Below are positions 22,214-34,245 of a stretch of DNA of 64,000 nt, one piece after another. The number at the start of each line of letters is the position of its first letter. Position 1 is the first letter of the stretch. A program made the position numbers and the translations under genes. The stretch covers positions 494,843,627 to 494,907,626 of the forward strand of contig CM046881.1 of the NCBI GenBank assembly GCA_025667525.1. Reading direction: 5' to 3'. The notes beneath the pieces are model-generated. The model saw only the letters and a list, made by a program, of their open reading frames with translations. It ran no database searches and was not told the DNA's origin. The DNA comes from Glebionis coronaria. Its lineage: Eukaryota; Streptophyta; Magnoliopsida; Asterales; Asteraceae.

Positions 22214-22543
22214 GGCTACAATAGTGGTGTCGAAAGCGCGATACTCGTGATCGGCTTGATGGACGGTTTTGTTGTTCTTCCTTTTTGGAGAACGAGATAC
22301 ACCAATCAGTATGTTTACACGTGTGCGAGTACGCGTGTAAGTAAACTCGAGGAGTGAGAGATGAGCTCTCGGTCGACTTTTGAAGGAGAAGAGATTATCT
22401 CCCTCGAGGTTCGATATGAAATATCTACAAGAAAGTATAATATATGTAATTACTACTTGGGTGCAAGACCCCCAATAAATCCTTCCTTCATAGAATACGC
22501 ACTAGTGAACGGGGGGTTAGGTGGCGCGAAGCACTTAAGTACC
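22214..22543 (-). other. Leader of element D, segment next to gag
   Basis: Non-coding. D's leader is split in three: this piece, 33928-34240 and 46678-46928, separated by E and F. I see no other feature here. Confidence 0.7.
22539..22543. repeat. Target site duplication of E, left copy
   Basis: GTACC, identical to 33923-33927. It lies in the leader of D. Confidence 0.92.
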
Positions 22544-24338
22544 TAATAACTGACTTTTGGTTGGTTAATAAAAAGGTTTTTGCTTGCAAGATCTCTCTTT
22601 GCGTTGCTCGTACCCAATTGATATATATCGTTGTTTCGTTCTCGGTATCTTCTCGAATCGATCACGGTCAAAAGTGGAATCGTTGTTATTGGTGACTAAA
22701 AAGGGGGAGCTTTGGTCTAAATCTACTAAACTGATAAAGACAAGTAATAAAATTACTCTAGAAACTAGAAATGAAAATAAATCCAGACTTTAAATGAAAC
22801 AGGAGAAAATACCTTATGAAAGATAAAACTGGAACTCTCTTATTCGGAATGTTTAGGGTTATGCGGAATGTACTGCTCCATTCGGAATGTTTCCCTTACT
22901 CGGAATAATTACTGCCATGCGGAACAAAAGTCTTATGCGGAAAAATCTTCTTACTCGGAATAATCCTTCTTATGCGGAAAAAAACTCTTATGCGGAAAAT
23001 AGCACTTATGCGGAATAATTTGGGAAAGGGTCTAAGCGGAATAATACTGCTATGCGGAAAACCAATCCTATTCGGAAAAATTGCCTTACTCGGAATAATT
23101 GGAAAATATCCTATTCAGAATAATCTGGAAATGCCCTATGCGGAAAGTATTTCTTATTCGGAATATTTTTGTTCTATGCGGAAAGTGTCTCTTATGCGGA
23201 ATAATAAACTCTATGCGGAATATGAGGTCTTATGCGGAAAGTTTGAGCTATTCGGAATATATTTTTGAGAAACCCTATTCGGAAAATCTTGGAAAGAAAG
23301 CCTTACTCGGAATAATTGAATTATTCCGAATAGAGAAGAAAATTAGCCAATAGACGGAATAATAGAAATGTTCCGAATAAGCAAGGAAAATAACCACTAC
23401 TCGGAATAATTGAGATATTCCGAATAGTCACAACCCCAGATTCCCTATTCGGAATCTGGGCGAGATCAGAAACTGTAGCTAAGAACAGGGAAAACGAAAA
23501 AACACGAATTCAAGATCAAAAATCACCAAGTTTTTTTATCAAAACTTAAACCAATTTTTCCACTAATCCTTTACTCATAGAAAGCTTGAATCCAAAACAA
23601 CAAAATCTCAAAACCCACTTACTTTTGACAATCAAACCAAACGAATTAAACTCAAGAACTAAGAATCAAAAAGATATGAAGAACAAGATGATGGAAAGAT
23701 TTAAAGATGATTTGCATTAATGAATTAAGATTCAACAAACAAGAAAAGATTAACTTACAAGATTGGAAGATAAATCAAACAAAGATTAAAACCACTCCTT
23801 AAGGGAGATGGTTCCTAAAAACTAGGAAGAAGAAATAACTGAAAAAGAAGATGAGAGAGAGATCGCATGTGTGAATGGGAGGAGTATTTATAGGCTTCTC
23901 CCTTGGTTGGTGAGTGGGCTTTCTTCCCTTCTTTTTGTCTTCTCGTCTTTTCAGAAAAGTTGACGTTTTTGATTCTGATTCGGGATTTGTCGTCGATTAA
24001 ATTCAACTCGTCTTTTAATTTCTTCGTTAAATAGACTTGAGTTTCTTCGACATGTGTAAATTTTCCGTCTTTGGTCCTTTTCTTCGATAAATCTTCAAAT
24101 AGGCCCATTGACTTCAAATCTTTTGCATCTCTTGGACAATAGACTTCGTCTTCAATCTTTTTCCTTGATAAAACCCGTGCAATCCCATGTTTTCTCCAAT
24201 ATTTATCCGGTTGGCTCTGAAAACATAACAAACACACGAACCACGCATAATTCCAAACAAATGACATTAAATACGCGTTTTGGTCTTGTTTTAGCAAGAA
24301 ATAAGTGGTAGAAAAGATGGGTGTTTACACACCTATCA
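22544..24338 (-). repeat. 3' LTR of element E (1795 bp)
   Basis: + strand TAATAACTG...ACACCTATCA; element orientation TGATAGGTG...CAGTTATTA. It contains the CGGAA motif array at 22841-23456. A 160-codon frame (23815-24297, minus) occurs in both LTR copies but resembles nothing I know and is not called a gene. Confidence 0.96.
22841..23456. repeat. CGGAA-core motif array in 3' LTR of E
   Basis: About 30 copies of TATTCGGAAT, TATGCGGAAT, TACTCGGAAT and variants, roughly every 20 bp, with three inverted copies (TTCCGAAT) toward the right end. It makes artificial Met-Arg-rich frames on the + strand. Confidence 0.92.
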
Positions 24339-26262
24339 AATCCCCTACACTTAACCATTGCTATGCCCTCATGCAATGCTCAGTGATAAAGCAACATTAC
24401 ACTTTTCTCATAATTAATTAACCTTGGCCTTATTCAAATACTACTAAACAAAAATTAAAGCACTAAGAGAAATTTAAAGTAAACAAAAGGATAGAACATA
24501 GCTATGTGGGAATAACTTGTAAAGAGATCGAGGACTTACATTAGGGCTTTGGTGCTGCGAAGATTTATCACCCTCAAGTTTCACGTTCCCCAAACTAAGC
24601 TTAAAAACGAGATCATTGTTATTATAAGTTAGCAATTCAAACACTTACACACATGGCTTAATTAAATGCTTAAACTCCCTTATTCCTAGGTGTATCTCTT
24701 ATATTTTATTTTTGTCTTAGAATGATCATGAAGATGCATTTTTGGACTTATTTCGATAGTTTATTTAGGCTAAAAGCAAAGTAGGACGATTTGATCAATA
24801 GTTAGCTAAAGGACAAAATCTCTTAAAACTGCTTCTCGGGATATCAAAAAGTTCATATCTTGGCATAACTCGGTTCACGATTTGAGACCTTTCTCGGGCC
24901 GATATTTGGCATGTACTTCATACTTCATATCTTCGAGAGACGTTCTTGAGATAATGGTCTTCTCATCATAATAGAGTTTCTTCACTTTGGAGACTTTTGA
25001 GGGGTACTCCAACTTTGTTGACCACGACTTCATGATTATTTCTTCAATCTCTAATTGGGATTTTGAGATACAACGATCCGCCTCCTTTTCGGACTTGGAT
25101 CTATTTATCCTCATACCTTGTTAGGGTCTTTTCGGATAGACTTCTCCATGATCTTTATGGGAGTTGATTGCTTTTCGTCGTGAGTCTTGATCCTTCATAT
25201 TGATTTTGGGAATAATGCTTTTCACATCACTTTTGGATCTTCAGCAATAAACTTGAATCCTCATGCCTTGTTAGGGCCTTTTCGGACTCGCCAATCTTCG
25301 CGCCCCGCTTCATAAGTTATGCCTTGGCTATGAACTCTTGTCATTACCGAGCAACTTTTAAACGATCTTGGGCTAGAAGCTAAGTAACCTTTCAAATCGT
25401 ATGACCTTACTTATTGCAGATAAATTATTAGCAAGTGATGGGAGAATAGGCAAATAATTACACCAAGTGAGCTTGTGCAAGATTACCGACTTATAATTGA
25501 CTCTATCATTTCTCGTCCTCCACAATTTAAAATCTCAAGTAATGAGACTCGTGTACACTTAGCCTAATAAACCAATTAAGGTATACATGGTTAAGGATAC
25601 TAGCTAGAATAAACTTGGATAAGTCTATTCGGGTTGAGTCAAAATAAACGCAACGGGCCTAATATGTCAAAGACTTCTAAACTAGCTACACCACTTTATT
25701 AATATTTTTGACTTTATTGCGGGGTATATACATATGAAAGTAACGATAAAAAATTTAAAAATTCCGACAAAATGGCCAAAGTTGATTAAAAATTTGAAAA
25801 ATGTTGAAAAGTATGATTTTCCGGTTAAATGAAGGCATTTTCATGGAAAAGTCCACTTAAAACTTCGATAGAGGTCCCCCCCTACACTTGAGATAAACAT
25901 TGTCCTCAATGTTTAAGCATGTGGGAAGAGTCTCCCCTACACTTATGACATTGTGCACGTTGGTTAAATCAAGCTAAGGAGGGGACGACTAAAGTGATCA
26001 ATTTCAAATGTGAGTATGAAGAAAATTGAATCACGATAGTTGAGAGATAGAACCGGATTTCGGATAACATGGGATCACGGTTCTTCAAAGATTCCAAGAG
26101 TGCAACAATCCCTGTAATCACATCACCATCCAAAAACAAGCAACCTATATAGCTCCCCCTACACTTATGATGAAAAACGGGAAAGGGGGATAGATACTCG
26201 GGTTGCCTCCCGAGGAGCGCTTGTTTTTGTTTACCGAGTCGCGAGCCTGACTCGGTCCCGAA
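24339..26262 (-). other. 3' non-coding region of element E with polypurine tract
   Basis: The polypurine tract is on the minus strand, GTGTAGGGGATT, directly before the LTR. The stretch has no ORF of note; Athila elements may carry an env-like gene here, and none is visible. Blocks near 25893 (CATTGTCCTCAATGTTT) and the Athila-typical GGTTGCCTCCCGAGGAGCG near 26202 are conserved. Confidence 0.75.
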
Positions 26263-29200
26263 CTAATTCAAGGGAAACATAGTGAGGGATGGAATCATCT
26301 CCTGAGAGATGTCCTCACCAACGTACATTTTCAAACGCTGGCCATTCACCTTGAAGTTGGGCCCATTTGGCTGTGAAAGCTCAATGGTACCATAGGGAAA
26401 GACATTGGCAATGGTGAATGGACCAGACCAGCGGCTCTTCAACTTGCCTGAGAAGATCTTCAACCGAGAGTTAAAGAGTAAGACTTGATCACCAACGTTG
26501 AACTCTCGGTTCTTGATTTTAGCATCGTGGATAATCTTGGTCTTCTCCTTGTAAATCAATGAGTTCTCGTAAGCTTGATTCCTCAATTCTTGAAGCTCGT
26601 TGAGTTGAATCTTCCGAAAATCACCGGCTGTGTTGATGTCGAAGTTAGCCCACTTCAAGGCCCAGTATGCCTTATGTTCCAGCTCGATGGGGAGGTGGCA
26701 GGCTTTTCCGTACACAAGACGATAGGGTGTACAACCGATCGGGGTCTTGTAAGCAGTACGGAAAGCCCACAGAGCATCATCTAACTTATCGGCCCACGCG
26801 GCACGATGCTCTCCCACAGTACGCTCCAAAATTCTCTTCAAGCCACGATTAGAAATTTCGGCCTGCCCATTGGTTTGGGGATGATAGGCGGTGGAAAGAC
26901 GGTGATTTACACCATACTTTGCCATGACTCGTGCAAATTGATCGTTGCAAAAATGAGTCACGCGGTCACTGATGATAGCACGAGGAACGCCAAATCGAGC
27001 GAAAAGCTGCTTCAAAAAGTTCACAACCACCCTCGCATCATTCGTAGGAAGAGCCTTAGCTTCGACCCATTTAGAGACGTAGTCGACAGCGACAAGGATG
27101 TATTTGTTGCCTTTAGAAGACGGGAATGGCCCCATAAAGTCGATGCCCCATACATCAAAGATTTCACATTCTTGTATGAAATTTTGAGGCATCTCATCTT
27201 TATGTGTGATCTTGCCTTGTTTTTGGCAAGCATCGCAATGTTTAACCATCTCGTGAGCATCACGATAAATGGTGGGCCAATATAATCCCGAGTCAAACAC
27301 TTTTTTGGCGGTGTAGTTGGGACCAAAGTGACCACCGGTGGGTCCTTTGTGGCACGCTTGGAGAATATCAAAAGCTGCCGGTCCGTCAACACACCGACGA
27401 ATAATCAGGTCAGCGCACTGTTTGAATAGATAAGGGTCATCCCAAAAGTAAGTCTTAACATCGTTCAAGAACTTCTTCTTTTGTTGGGATGTTAACCCTT
27501 GGATGAGAACACCACTCGCTAAGTAGTTTGCAATATCGGCAAACCACGGGGTGCCATCAAGATTGGGATTTATAGACATTAAGGTCTCAAGGGGAAAAGA
27601 GTCATTGATCTCTTTGTTCGGATGGTCCCCTTGATATGGATCCTCAAGTCTGCTCAGATGATCCGCGGCCAGGTTTTCGGCTCCCTTCTTGTCACGAATT
27701 TCAATGTTGAATTCTTGAAGGAGCAAAACCCAGCGAAGAAGTCTTGGCTTAGAATCGTTCTTTGTCATCAAGTACTTCAACGCGGAATGGTCCGTGTATA
27801 CGATGGTGGTGGATAAAACAAGATAGGGGCGAAATTTCTCAAAAGCATAGACAACAGCTAAAAGCTCTTTTTCGGTTGTCGTATAATGCAATTGAGCCCC
27901 CGTCATTGTTTTGCTAGCGTAGTGGATTGGTTGGAAGTGTTTATTCACTCTTTGGCCCAGAACCGCACCAATAGCAAAGTCGCTAGCATCGCACATCAAT
28001 TCAAAAGGCAGCTCCCAGTTAGGGGTGACCAAGACCGGTGCCTTAGTTAGCTTATCCTTGAGAAGATTGAAGGCTTCGAGACACTCTTTAGAAAAGATAA
28101 AGGGAGTATCTTTTTCCAAGAGGTGGGTCATCGGGCGAGCGATTTTAGAGAAATCCTGAATGAATCGTCGATAGAAGCCCGCATGACCCAAAAAACTTCT
28201 CACACCCTTCACAGTTGAAGGTGGAGGTAATTTGGCTATGACATCTATTTTAGCACGGTCGACTTCAAGACCGGCCTTAGAGATTTTGTGTCCTAGCACA
28301 ATGCCTTCTTTTACCATAAAATGGCATTTTTCCCAATTCAGAACAAGGCGAGTGTCTTCGCACCGCTTAAGCATACGTTCCAAATTGGCAAGGCAGGAAG
28401 AGAAGGAATCCCCGAAGACCGAGAAATCATCCATGAAGACTTCCATGGTTTGTTCAACCATATCATGGAAGATAGCCAACATGCACCTTTGGAAAGTCCC
28501 GGGAGCATTGCATAAGCCAAAAGGCATTCTTTTATAAGCAAATGTGCCGTAGGGACAAGTGAATGTTGTCTTCTCTTGATCTTGGGGATCGATGGGTATT
28601 TGAAAATAACCCGAGAAACCATCCAGAAAGCAGTAATATTCATTACCCGCTAGAAGTTCAAGCATTTGGTCCATAAAAGGTAGAGGGAAATGATCCTTTC
28701 TCGTGGCATCATTGAGTTTGCGGTAGTCTATACAAACTCTCCACCCAGTAATGAGACGGGTAGGAATCAACTCGTTGTTTGTATTGGGCACAACGGTTAT
28801 ACCACCTTTCTTAGGCACACAATGGACTGGACTAACCCATGGTGAATCCAAAATAGGGTAAATCATACCCGCATCAAGAAGTTTGATAACCTCTTTTTTG
28901 ATGACGTCATGGATTTTAGGATTCACCCTTCGTTGACTTTGAATTGTGGGCTTAAAGTCGTCCTCCATGAGAATTTTATGTGTGCAAAAGTGAGGATCAA
29001 TTCCACGGATGTCGGAGATTTTCCAAGCGATAGCTCGTTTATGCTTCTTCAACACAGCGACAAGGCGTTCTTTTTCGTCTTCTTTCAGATCCTTTGCGAT
29101 GATGACCGGTAACTTCTCGTTGTCTTCGAGGAAAACATACTCAAGATGAGGCGGTAGGTCCTTAAGCTCGAGAGTAGGAGGATCCTCAGTAGATGGTGAA

Positions 29201-31920
29201 ACTAACGATGGATCATCATTAGTCATCTCTTTAGGAGTAGGAGGAGACAATGGGTCCCCATTGAGAAGTCTCTCAATAGTACGAATATCTTCATCCCAAT
29301 TGGTGGACGAATTATTATACTTAATGTCGAGGGGACCCAAGCTAGCTTCGAACTCATCCAAGTCACTTTCTCCAAAAGGAGTAAATGCTGGAGCAATTGA
29401 GGCAACGGTCTCAACAGTGGGTAGAGAAGAGGGAGTACTTTTGCAAGCATCATGAAAATGTTCTTCACAAGCCTCATCGAGAACATCAATAGCATTAACA
29501 CTCTCATATGAATAAGGTTGCTGAGAAATTTTACCCATGTTGAAGACAATTTGATCGTCACCAACTCTCATGATTAATTCGCCTGCGGCTACATCAATGA
29601 GAGTGCGACCGGTCCTCAGGAATGGACGTCCAACGATTAATGGAACACGAGGGTCCATCTCGTAGTCAACGACGACAAAATCCGCCGGGAAGGTGAATTT
29701 GTCAACGCCAACGAAGACATCTTCGGCTATCCCCACTGGATAAGCAACCGTACGGTTGGCTAGTTCCAAAGTCATTCGTGTGGGGACTAGCTCGGGGAGA
29801 GATAATTGCTTCCAAACACTTAAAGGCATTAAGTTTATACTGGCACCTAGATCGGCTAGGGCCATGCAATTCTCTACTCCCGGGAAGTTGCAAGGAATCA
29901 AGAAGCGACCCGGATCACCAAGTTTGGTGGGCAATTTCCTTAAGAGCACTGCGGAGCAGTTCTCATTAAGTTGGGTCTGAGCAATGTCAAGAAGCTTTTC
30001 TTTATCACTTAGAAGATCTTTAAACATCTTAGCATATTTGGGCATGTGAGCGAGAGCCTCGGCAAAGGAGATGTTAAAATTCAATTGTTTAAACATTTTT
30101 AGGAAGTTTGAAACCTGAATATCATCCTTGCTCTTTTGCTTCTCTTTCCTCAACCTTGAAGGATAAGGTATATTGGATGAAGAAGAAGGCTTTAAGGGGA
30201 TAGGATCACTCACAACCACGGGTGGTGGGGATATGGGGATAGAAGGTGAAGGAGGTGGAGAAAGTTGCTCTTTTTCCTTGTTCACAATCACGGGTGGAGG
30301 TGTAGGAAGCTCGGGTTCAATATAACCTTTTCCACTACGAGTGGTGATTGCTTTCATCTCCCCTCTTGGATTCGCAATGGTATTACTCGGAAGAGTACCC
30401 GAAGAAGAGGGTTGATTACCTTGGATGAGCGAACCAATCATATCACGAAGGTGAAGAGCTTGATTATTGAAAGAGTTTTGCATGTTGGCATTAATAGCAT
30501 CGCTGTGTTTGGCCATATCATTCCGTAGCTCGGCTCGAATATCGCTTCCTTGTTTCACCATGTCATTCTTCAAGTTGGCAAACTGACTCTGAAGATTCGT
30601 CACCATCTCACGATTAGTCTTCATGAATGTCTCGACATCTGAATTCACTGCCATCGGTTGATTGAGAGGTGGAGCTTGGTAAGCTTGAGAATTTCCTTGA
30701 GTTGGGTAGGTGTTTCTTTGGGATTGATATTGATTTTGAGCACGAGGTTGGGATTGGTTGTTTCGGTTATAGCTTTGTTGTTGGTTTTGGTTTGCAGGAG
30801 GGAAACCGGGAGGTGCAAGATAATTGTTGGAACGATAACTTAGCAAGCTATGATCTCCTTGAGGACGAGCTTGATAGCCTCCCGTGGGATATGTACCGTA
30901 TGCCGCGTTAACGTTTTCAGAATAATTGCCTTGAGTTGAAGGACAATCATTATAAGAATGAGGACCACCACATGTGTCACAAGAAATAGCAACGGCTTTA
31001 GCTTGTTGAAAGTGGTTTGTGGCTATGGTCATGAAATTCTTGTTCATTTCAGCGAGTTGTCGAGAAATTTCAGTCATCTCAGGATTGGAAGTAGTAGAAG
31101 AAACATTGACTCTCGAGTTAGATCTTGAGGATGCGGATGAATCCCAATTCTTGTGGTGAGTAGTCAAGTTTTCAATCAACTCTCGACACTCCTCTGGTCT
31201 CCTTTTCATAAAAGTACCACCGGCGGCGGCATTGATCGTGTCACGATCGCGAAAGGTGAGACCATTGTAGAAGGTGTCAATGAGAGTGACGGGGAGCATA
31301 TTGTGATTAGGACAACGGTCGATCAAATCATTGTATCGTTCCCAAGCGTCGAAAAGCGATTCATCATTCTCTTGCATAAATCCACTGATTTGGTTACGGA
31401 GGTTAGTGACCATGGATGGTGGGAAGTAGCGCGATAAAAAGCGTTGAGTCATGTCGTTCCATGTATGAATAGAATTCTTAGGAAGACGGTCAAACCATTT
31501 TTCAGCATGGTGAGAGAGCGAGTGAGGAAAGAGTTGGAGGCGAAGGTCATCCATAGAAACACCGGGGGATTTCATGCTTTGGGTAATGGTTATGAATTTG
31601 TTGAGGTGTTTGTTGGCATCATCATCCGGAATTCCGCGAAATGGATTCGTTTGTACTTGCTGGATCATGTGATGCTTCAATGAAAACTCTTGAGCCGTGA
31701 CATGCATCGGTGCAATCGGGCCTCCACGTCCGTTCATTGTGGGTTGACATAGCTCCTCCATGGTTCGTAAATCGGGTGGATTATTCATATTTTGGTGGGG
31801 TGGGTTATTATTATTGTTGTTTGGGAGGGGTGGATTATTGTTGTTGTTGTTGTGTACACCGGCCATGTCTAATTGTTCGAGAGTCTCGGGCTCTGAATAA
31901 GACGTGGATCGAGTACGCAT
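26263..31920 (-). CDS. Gag-Pol polyprotein of Athila-type element E
   Basis: One open frame of 1885 residues. Gag capsid domain about 95-225 ([43 protein letters not shown]). Zinc-knuckle variant [13 protein letters not shown] about 312-324. Protease with [13 protein letters not shown] about 686-698 (DLGA in place of DTGA, as in D and G). Reverse transcriptase with [30 protein letters not shown] and the catalytic [10 protein letters not shown] near 1162. RNase H starts near 1310 ([14 protein letters not shown]). Integrase from about 1560 has the zinc motif with CDACQKQG, then [11 protein letters not shown], and [11 protein letters not shown] near 1687. It ends in a [11 protein letters not shown] tail without a chromodomain, which with the tRNA-Asp primer site indicates the Athila clade. 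No frameshift separates Gag and Pol. The start is the first ATG, 187 bases after the primer site. All catalytic motifs are present. Confidence 0.97.
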   Translation of the reverse strand: MRTRSTSYSEPETLEQLDMAGVHNNNNNNPPLPNNNNNNPPHQNMNNPPDLRTMEELCQPTMNGRGGPIAPMHVTAQEFSLKHHMIQQVQTNPFRGIPDDDANKHLNKFITITQSMKSPGVSMDDLRLQLFPHSLSHHAEKWFDRLPKNSIHTWNDMTQRFLSRYFPPSMVTNLRNQISGFMQENDESLFDAWERYNDLIDRCPNHNMLPVTLIDTFYNGLTFRDRDTINAAAGGTFMKRRPEECRELIENLTTHHKNWDSSASSRSNSRVNVSSTTSNPEMTEISRQLAEMNKNFMTIATNHFQQAKAVAISCDTCGGPHSYNDCPSTQGNYSENVNAAYGTYPTGGYQARPQGDHSLLSYRSNNYLAPPGFPPANQNQQQSYNRNNQSQPRAQNQYQSQRNTYPTQGNSQAYQAPPLNQPMAVNSDVETFMKTNREMVTNLQSQFANLKNDMVKQGSDIRAELRNDMAKHSDAINANMQNSFNNQALHLRDMIGSLIQGNQPSSSGTLPSNTIANPRGEMKAITTRSGKGYIEPELPTPPPVIVNKEKEQLSPPPSPSIPISPPPVVVSDPIPLKPSSSSNIPYPSRLRKEKQKSKDDIQVSNFLKMFKQLNFNISFAEALAHMPKYAKMFKDLLSDKEKLLDIAQTQLNENCSAVLLRKLPTKLGDPGRFLIPCNFPGVENCMALADLGASINLMPLSVWKQLSLPELVPTRMTLELANRTVAYPVGIAEDVFVGVDKFTFPADFVVVDYEMDPRVPLIVGRPFLRTGRTLIDVAAGELIMRVGDDQIVFNMGKISQQPYSYESVNAIDVLDEACEEHFHDACKSTPSSLPTVETVASIAPAFTPFGESDLDEFEASLGPLDIKYNNSSTNWDEDIRTIERLLNGDPLSPPTPKEMTNDDPSLVSPSTEDPPTLELKDLPPHLEYVFLEDNEKLPVIIAKDLKEDEKERLVAVLKKHKRAIAWKISDIRGIDPHFCTHKILMEDDFKPTIQSQRRVNPKIHDVIKKEVIKLLDAGMIYPILDSPWVSPVHCVPKKGGITVVPNTNNELIPTRLITGWRVCIDYRKLNDATRKDHFPLPFMDQMLELLAGNEYYCFLDGFSGYFQIPIDPQDQEKTTFTCPYGTFAYKRMPFGLCNAPGTFQRCMLAIFHDMVEQTMEVFMDDFSVFGDSFSSCLANLERMLKRCEDTRLVLNWEKCHFMVKEGIVLGHKISKAGLEVDRAKIDVIAKLPPPSTVKGVRSFLGHAGFYRRFIQDFSKIARPMTHLLEKDTPFIFSKECLEAFNLLKDKLTKAPVLVTPNWELPFELMCDASDFAIGAVLGQRVNKHFQPIHYASKTMTGAQLHYTTTEKELLAVVYAFEKFRPYLVLSTTIVYTDHSALKYLMTKNDSKPRLLRWVLLLQEFNIEIRDKKGAENLAADHLSRLEDPYQGDHPNKEINDSFPLETLMSINPNLDGTPWFADIANYLASGVLIQGLTSQQKKKFLNDVKTYFWDDPYLFKQCADLIIRRCVDGPAAFDILQACHKGPTGGHFGPNYTAKKVFDSGLYWPTIYRDAHEMVKHCDACQKQGKITHKDEMPQNFIQECEIFDVWGIDFMGPFPSSKGNKYILVAVDYVSKWVEAKALPTNDARVVVNFLKQLFARFGVPRAIISDRVTHFCNDQFARVMAKYGVNHRLSTAYHPQTNGQAEISNRGLKRILERTVGEHRAAWADKLDDALWAFRTAYKTPIGCTPYRLVYGKACHLPIELEHKAYWALKWANFDINTAGDFRKIQLNELQELRNQAYENSLIYKEKTKIIHDAKIKNREFNVGDQVLLFNSRLKIFSGKLKSRWSGPFTIANVFPYGTIELSQPNGPNFKVNGQRLKMYVGEDISQEMIPSLTMFPLN

Positions 31921-32106
31921 ACACTAAAAAGAAAATGCAAGAGAAAATATTTTTGATTTTTATATGTTTTATATTGTTTTTGTATTTTTGAAAATTTTAT
32001 ATTTTTATGGATTTTTGAAAATTTTTGTGCTTGAAAATAACGTTCCCGAAAGAACGGATCCCAAAATCCAATTTTTCTCACAAGAAACCGTTGATCCTTA
32101 CAAAAA
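31921..32106 (-). other. Leader of element E
   Basis: AT-rich, 186 bp. It contains a CGTTC/GAACG hairpin at 32041-32056, about 70 nt from the start of the primer site, followed (+ strand) by GGATCCCAAAATCCAA, which is shared with D's leader. Confidence 0.8.
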
Positions 32107-32124
32107 GAGCCGGCAGCGGCGCCA
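32107..32124 (-). promoter_or_regulatory. Primer binding site of element E
   Basis: The minus strand reads TGGCGCCGCTGCCGGCTC three bases after the LTR. It matches the plant tRNA-Asp(GUC) 3' end (TGGCGCCGTTGCCGGGG) except for one internal base and the distal end. Confidence 0.85.
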
Positions 32125-32127
32125 TTT

Positions 32128-33922
32128 TAATAACTGACTTTTGGTTGGTTAATAAAAAGGTTTTTGCTTGCAAGATCTCTCTTTGCGTTGCTCGTACCCA
32201 ATTGATATATATCGTTGTTTCGTTCTCGGTATCTTCTCGAATCGATCACGGTCAAAAGTGGAATCGTTGTTATTGGTGACTAAAAAGGGGGAGCTTTGGT
32301 CTAAATCTACTAAACTGATAAAGACAAGTAATAAAATTACTCTAGAAACTAGAAATGAAAATAAATCCAGACTTTAAATGAAACAGGAGAAAATACCTTA
32401 TGAAAGATAAAACTGGAACTCTCTTATTCGGAATGTTTAGGGTTATGCGGAATGTACTGCTCCATTCGGAATGTTTCCCTTACTCGGAATAATTACTGCC
32501 ATGCGGAACAAAAGTCTTATGCGGAAAAATCTTCTTACTCGGAATAATCCTTCTTATGCGGAAAAAAACTCTTATGCGGAAAATAGCACTTATGCGGAAT
32601 AATTTGGGAAAGGGTCTAAGCGGAATAATACTGCTATGCGGAAAACCAATCCTATTCGGAAAAATTGCCTTACTCGGAATAATTGGAAAATATCCTATTC
32701 GGAATAATCTGGAAATGCCCTATGCGGAAAGTATTTCTTATTCGGAATATTTTTGTTCTATGCGGAAAGTGTCTCTTATGCGGAATAATAAACTCTATGC
32801 GGAATATGAGGTCTTATGCGGAAAGTTTGAGCTATTCGGAATATATTTTGAGAAACCCTATTCGGAAAATCTTGGAAAGAAAGCCTTACTCGGAATAATT
32901 GAATTATTCCGAATAGAGAAGAAAATTAGCCAATAGACGGAATAATAGAAATGTTCCGAATAAGCAATGAAAATAACCACTACTCGGAATAATTGAGATA
33001 TTCCGAATAGTCACAACCCCAGATTCCCTATTCGGAATCTGGGCGAGATCAGAAACTGTAGCTAAGAACAGGGAAAACGAAAAAACACGAATTCAAGATC
33101 AAAAATCACCAAGTTTTTTTTATCAAAACTTAAACCAATTTTTCCACTAATCCTTTACTCATAGAAAGCTTGAATCCAAAACAACAAAATCTCAAAACCC
33201 ACTTACTTTTGACAATCAAACCAAACGAATTAAACTCAAGAACTAAGAATCAAAAAGATATGAAGAACAAGATGATGGAAAGATTTAAAGATGATTTGCA
33301 TTAATGAATTAAGATTCAACAAACAAGAAAAGATTAACTTACAAGATTGGAAGATAAATCAAACAAAGATTAAAACCACTCCTTAAGGGAGATGGTTCCT
33401 AAAAACTAGGAAGAAGAAATAACTGAAAAAGAAGATGAGAGAGAGATCGCATGTGTGAATGGGAGGAGTATTTATAGGCTTCTCCCTTGGTTGGTGAGTG
33501 GGCTTTCTTCCCTTCTTTTTGTCTTCTCGTCTTTTCAGAAAAGTTGACGTTTTTGATTCTGATTCGGGATTTGTCGTTGATTAAATTCAACTCGTCTTTT
33601 AATTTCTTCGTTAAATAGACTTGAGTTTCTTCGACATGTGTAAATCTTCCGTCTTTGGTCCTTTTCTTCGATAAATCTTCAAATAGGCCCATTGACTTCA
33701 AATCTTTTGCATCTCTTGGACAATAGACTTCGTCTTCAATCTTTTTCCTTGATAAAACCCGTGCAATCCCATGTTTTCTCCAATATTTATCCGGTTGGCT
33801 CTGAAAACATAACAAACACACGAACCACGCATAATTCCAAACAAATGACATTAAATACGCGTTTTGGTCTTGTTTTAGCAAGAAATAAGTGGTAGAAAAG
33901 ATGGGTGTTTACACACCTATCA
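32128..33922 (-). repeat. 5' LTR of element E (1795 bp)
   Basis: Pairs with 22544-24338 and carries the same CGGAA array at 32425-33039. The outer terminus holds a GGTGT/ACACC hairpin (33904-33917). Confidence 0.96.
32425..33039. repeat. CGGAA-core motif array in 5' LTR of E
   Basis: Second copy of the array; 27 direct CGGAA cores and 3 inverted TTCCG cores counted by eye in 615 bp. Confidence 0.92.
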
Positions 33923-34245
33923 GTACCTATTGACCCTTAGATGGCATTTTATTGCACATCGCCTTTCTATTCACTTTGTAGTTCGTATTCTTCGAATTAT
34001 TGCCTATTGGAAGTATTTATCTATTCTTGATTTATTTTGTTTGATCGATACACGTGTCAAGGACCGGAACGCCCCTCAACACGGTGTATTGCCTCGGCAA
34101 TACTTATGGAAGATATGTGTATTGGTTGTTTGTATATGTATACGTATCTACATATAATAATATATAAAAAATATTTTTGTATTTATTTGATTTTTTAAGA
34201 AAAATACTATATGTACGTAAAAACGATGAAAACCGATATAATATA
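33923..34245 (-). other. Leader of element D, middle segment
   Basis: Begins with the right TSD of E (GTACC) and ends with the left TSD of F (ATATA, 34241-34245). It is non-coding and AT-rich at its right side. It contains a short perfect hairpin GTATTGCC/GGCAATAC near 34085-34102. Confidence 0.8.

Larger units (their letters stand above)
22544..33922 (-). mobile_element. Athila-type element E (TSD GTACC), complete
   Basis: Two 1795-bp LTRs (22544-24338 and 32128-33922) flank a primer site, one uninterrupted Gag-Pol ORF and a 3' non-coding region, all on the minus strand. GTACC borders both ends (22539-22543, 33923-33927). By eye the LTRs differ at about 4 substitutions and 2 indels. Everything expected for autonomous transposition is present; there is no env-like ORF. 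Confidence 0.97.

Noticed and set aside
22972..23353. Met/Arg-rich frames on the + strand of E's LTR (also 32556-32936)
   Set aside because: They are translations of the CGGAA motif array, antisense to the element.
23815..24297. 160-codon minus-strand frame in E's LTR, repeated at 33399-33881
   Set aside because: Present twice only because the LTR is duplicated. It has no recognisable domain and lies in the U3-side region. Two-copy conservation at this age is uninformative.
24875..25114. Possible env-like gene in E's 3' region
   Set aside because: Only 79 codons, no signal peptide or membrane segment.
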